Of a DNA stretch of 64,000 nucleotides, positions 63,850 to 64,000 are shown in pieces. Positions within the stretch are counted from its first letter, which is position 1. Every line of letters starts with the position of its first letter. The stretch covers positions 3,534,001 to 3,598,000 of the forward strand of contig NZ_CP040896.1 in assembly GCF_006337165.1 (NCBI RefSeq), written 5' to 3'. The position numbers and the translations under genes are program-made. The notes below the pieces were generated by a model. It did not search any database. It worked only from the letters and a program-made list of their open reading frames with translations, and was not told the DNA's origin. This DNA is from Hymenobacter jejuensis (GTDB taxonomy: Bacteria; Bacteroidota; Bacteroidia; Cytophagales; Hymenobacteraceae).

Positions 63850-64000
63850 GGCGAAAGCAATTGGCGTTGACCAAACTTGCTCAAAATCAGCACGACTCGG
63901 ATGCCCAAAAGCAGTGAAGCCGTTCTTCCTTGGGGTGAAGTGACAGAACCGCAGGGCGAAGCGGATATCTGGTGTGAGCGCCAACACCGGCCGACCGTCG

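Overview
The window reads as chromosomal DNA of a GC-rich member of the Bacteroidota, most likely Hymenobacter or a close relative in the Cytophagales. Supporting signs are a SusC/SusD pair, two very large proteins with type IX secretion (T9SS) C-terminal domains, Bacteroidota-style promoter elements resembling TAnnTTTG, few clear Shine-Dalgarno sites, a bacteriophytochrome operon, and many LytTR/LytS two-component genes. No tRNA, rRNA, CRISPR array, prophage or intact insertion sequence was seen.

Layout. 1-5.9 kb: the 3' part of a polysaccharide utilisation locus (SusC cut by the window edge, SusD, PKD lipoprotein, GH16 beta-glucanase), closed by a 62-bp perfect palindrome. 6.1-16.1 kb: housekeeping and metabolic genes (DEAD-box helicase, Gfo/Idh oxidoreductase, CaiB-type CoA transferase, VOC protein, TrpRS, queuosine-precursor transporter, RNase Z, STAS protein, DUF4198 protein). 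16.4-20.2 kb: glycogen module with a eukaryote-type (GT3) glycogen synthase and a CBM48-GH13 enzyme. 21.9-26.5 kb: red-light sensing operon (heme oxygenase, bacteriophytochrome kinase, CheY-like regulator, REC-kinase hybrid). 26.8-32.8 kb: YfcC transporter, two unknown proteins, a TIM-barrel glycosidase, VOC protein, Tat-exported oxidoreductase. 32.9-35.9 kb: a LytS/LytS/LytTR operon in which one kinase has lost its phospho-accepting histidine. 36-43.6 kb: small secreted and membrane proteins, malate:quinone oxidoreductase, EamA transporter, GNAT, pirin, and a TonB-dependent receptor. 43.7-55.7 kb: two giant T9SS-exported modular proteins (1533 and about 2395 aa) made of PKD, malectin and beta-propeller modules, with near-identical DNA repeats within and between them. 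55.7-57.0 kb: a gene-poor, partly AT-rich stretch. 57.0-62.4 kb: a TPR-like secreted protein and two LytS/LytTR pairs facing each other around a GNAT gene. 62.4-63.8 kb: two membrane proteins, one ABA4-like.

How it fits together. The genes suggest a surface-attached polysaccharide degrader: outer-membrane uptake, secreted glucanases, sugar-binding surface proteins, glycogen storage, and several peptide- or envelope-sensing LytS/LytTR circuits. The least explained items are a roughly 35-bp AT-rich palindromic element recurring at or across stop codons, a 64-bp upstream module shared by the TonB receptor and the TPR gene, the pseudokinase, and the recombining repeats of the giant T9SS genes. 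Start codons are usually chosen from family alignments known to me and from the neighbouring stop codons, since ribosome sites are weak.
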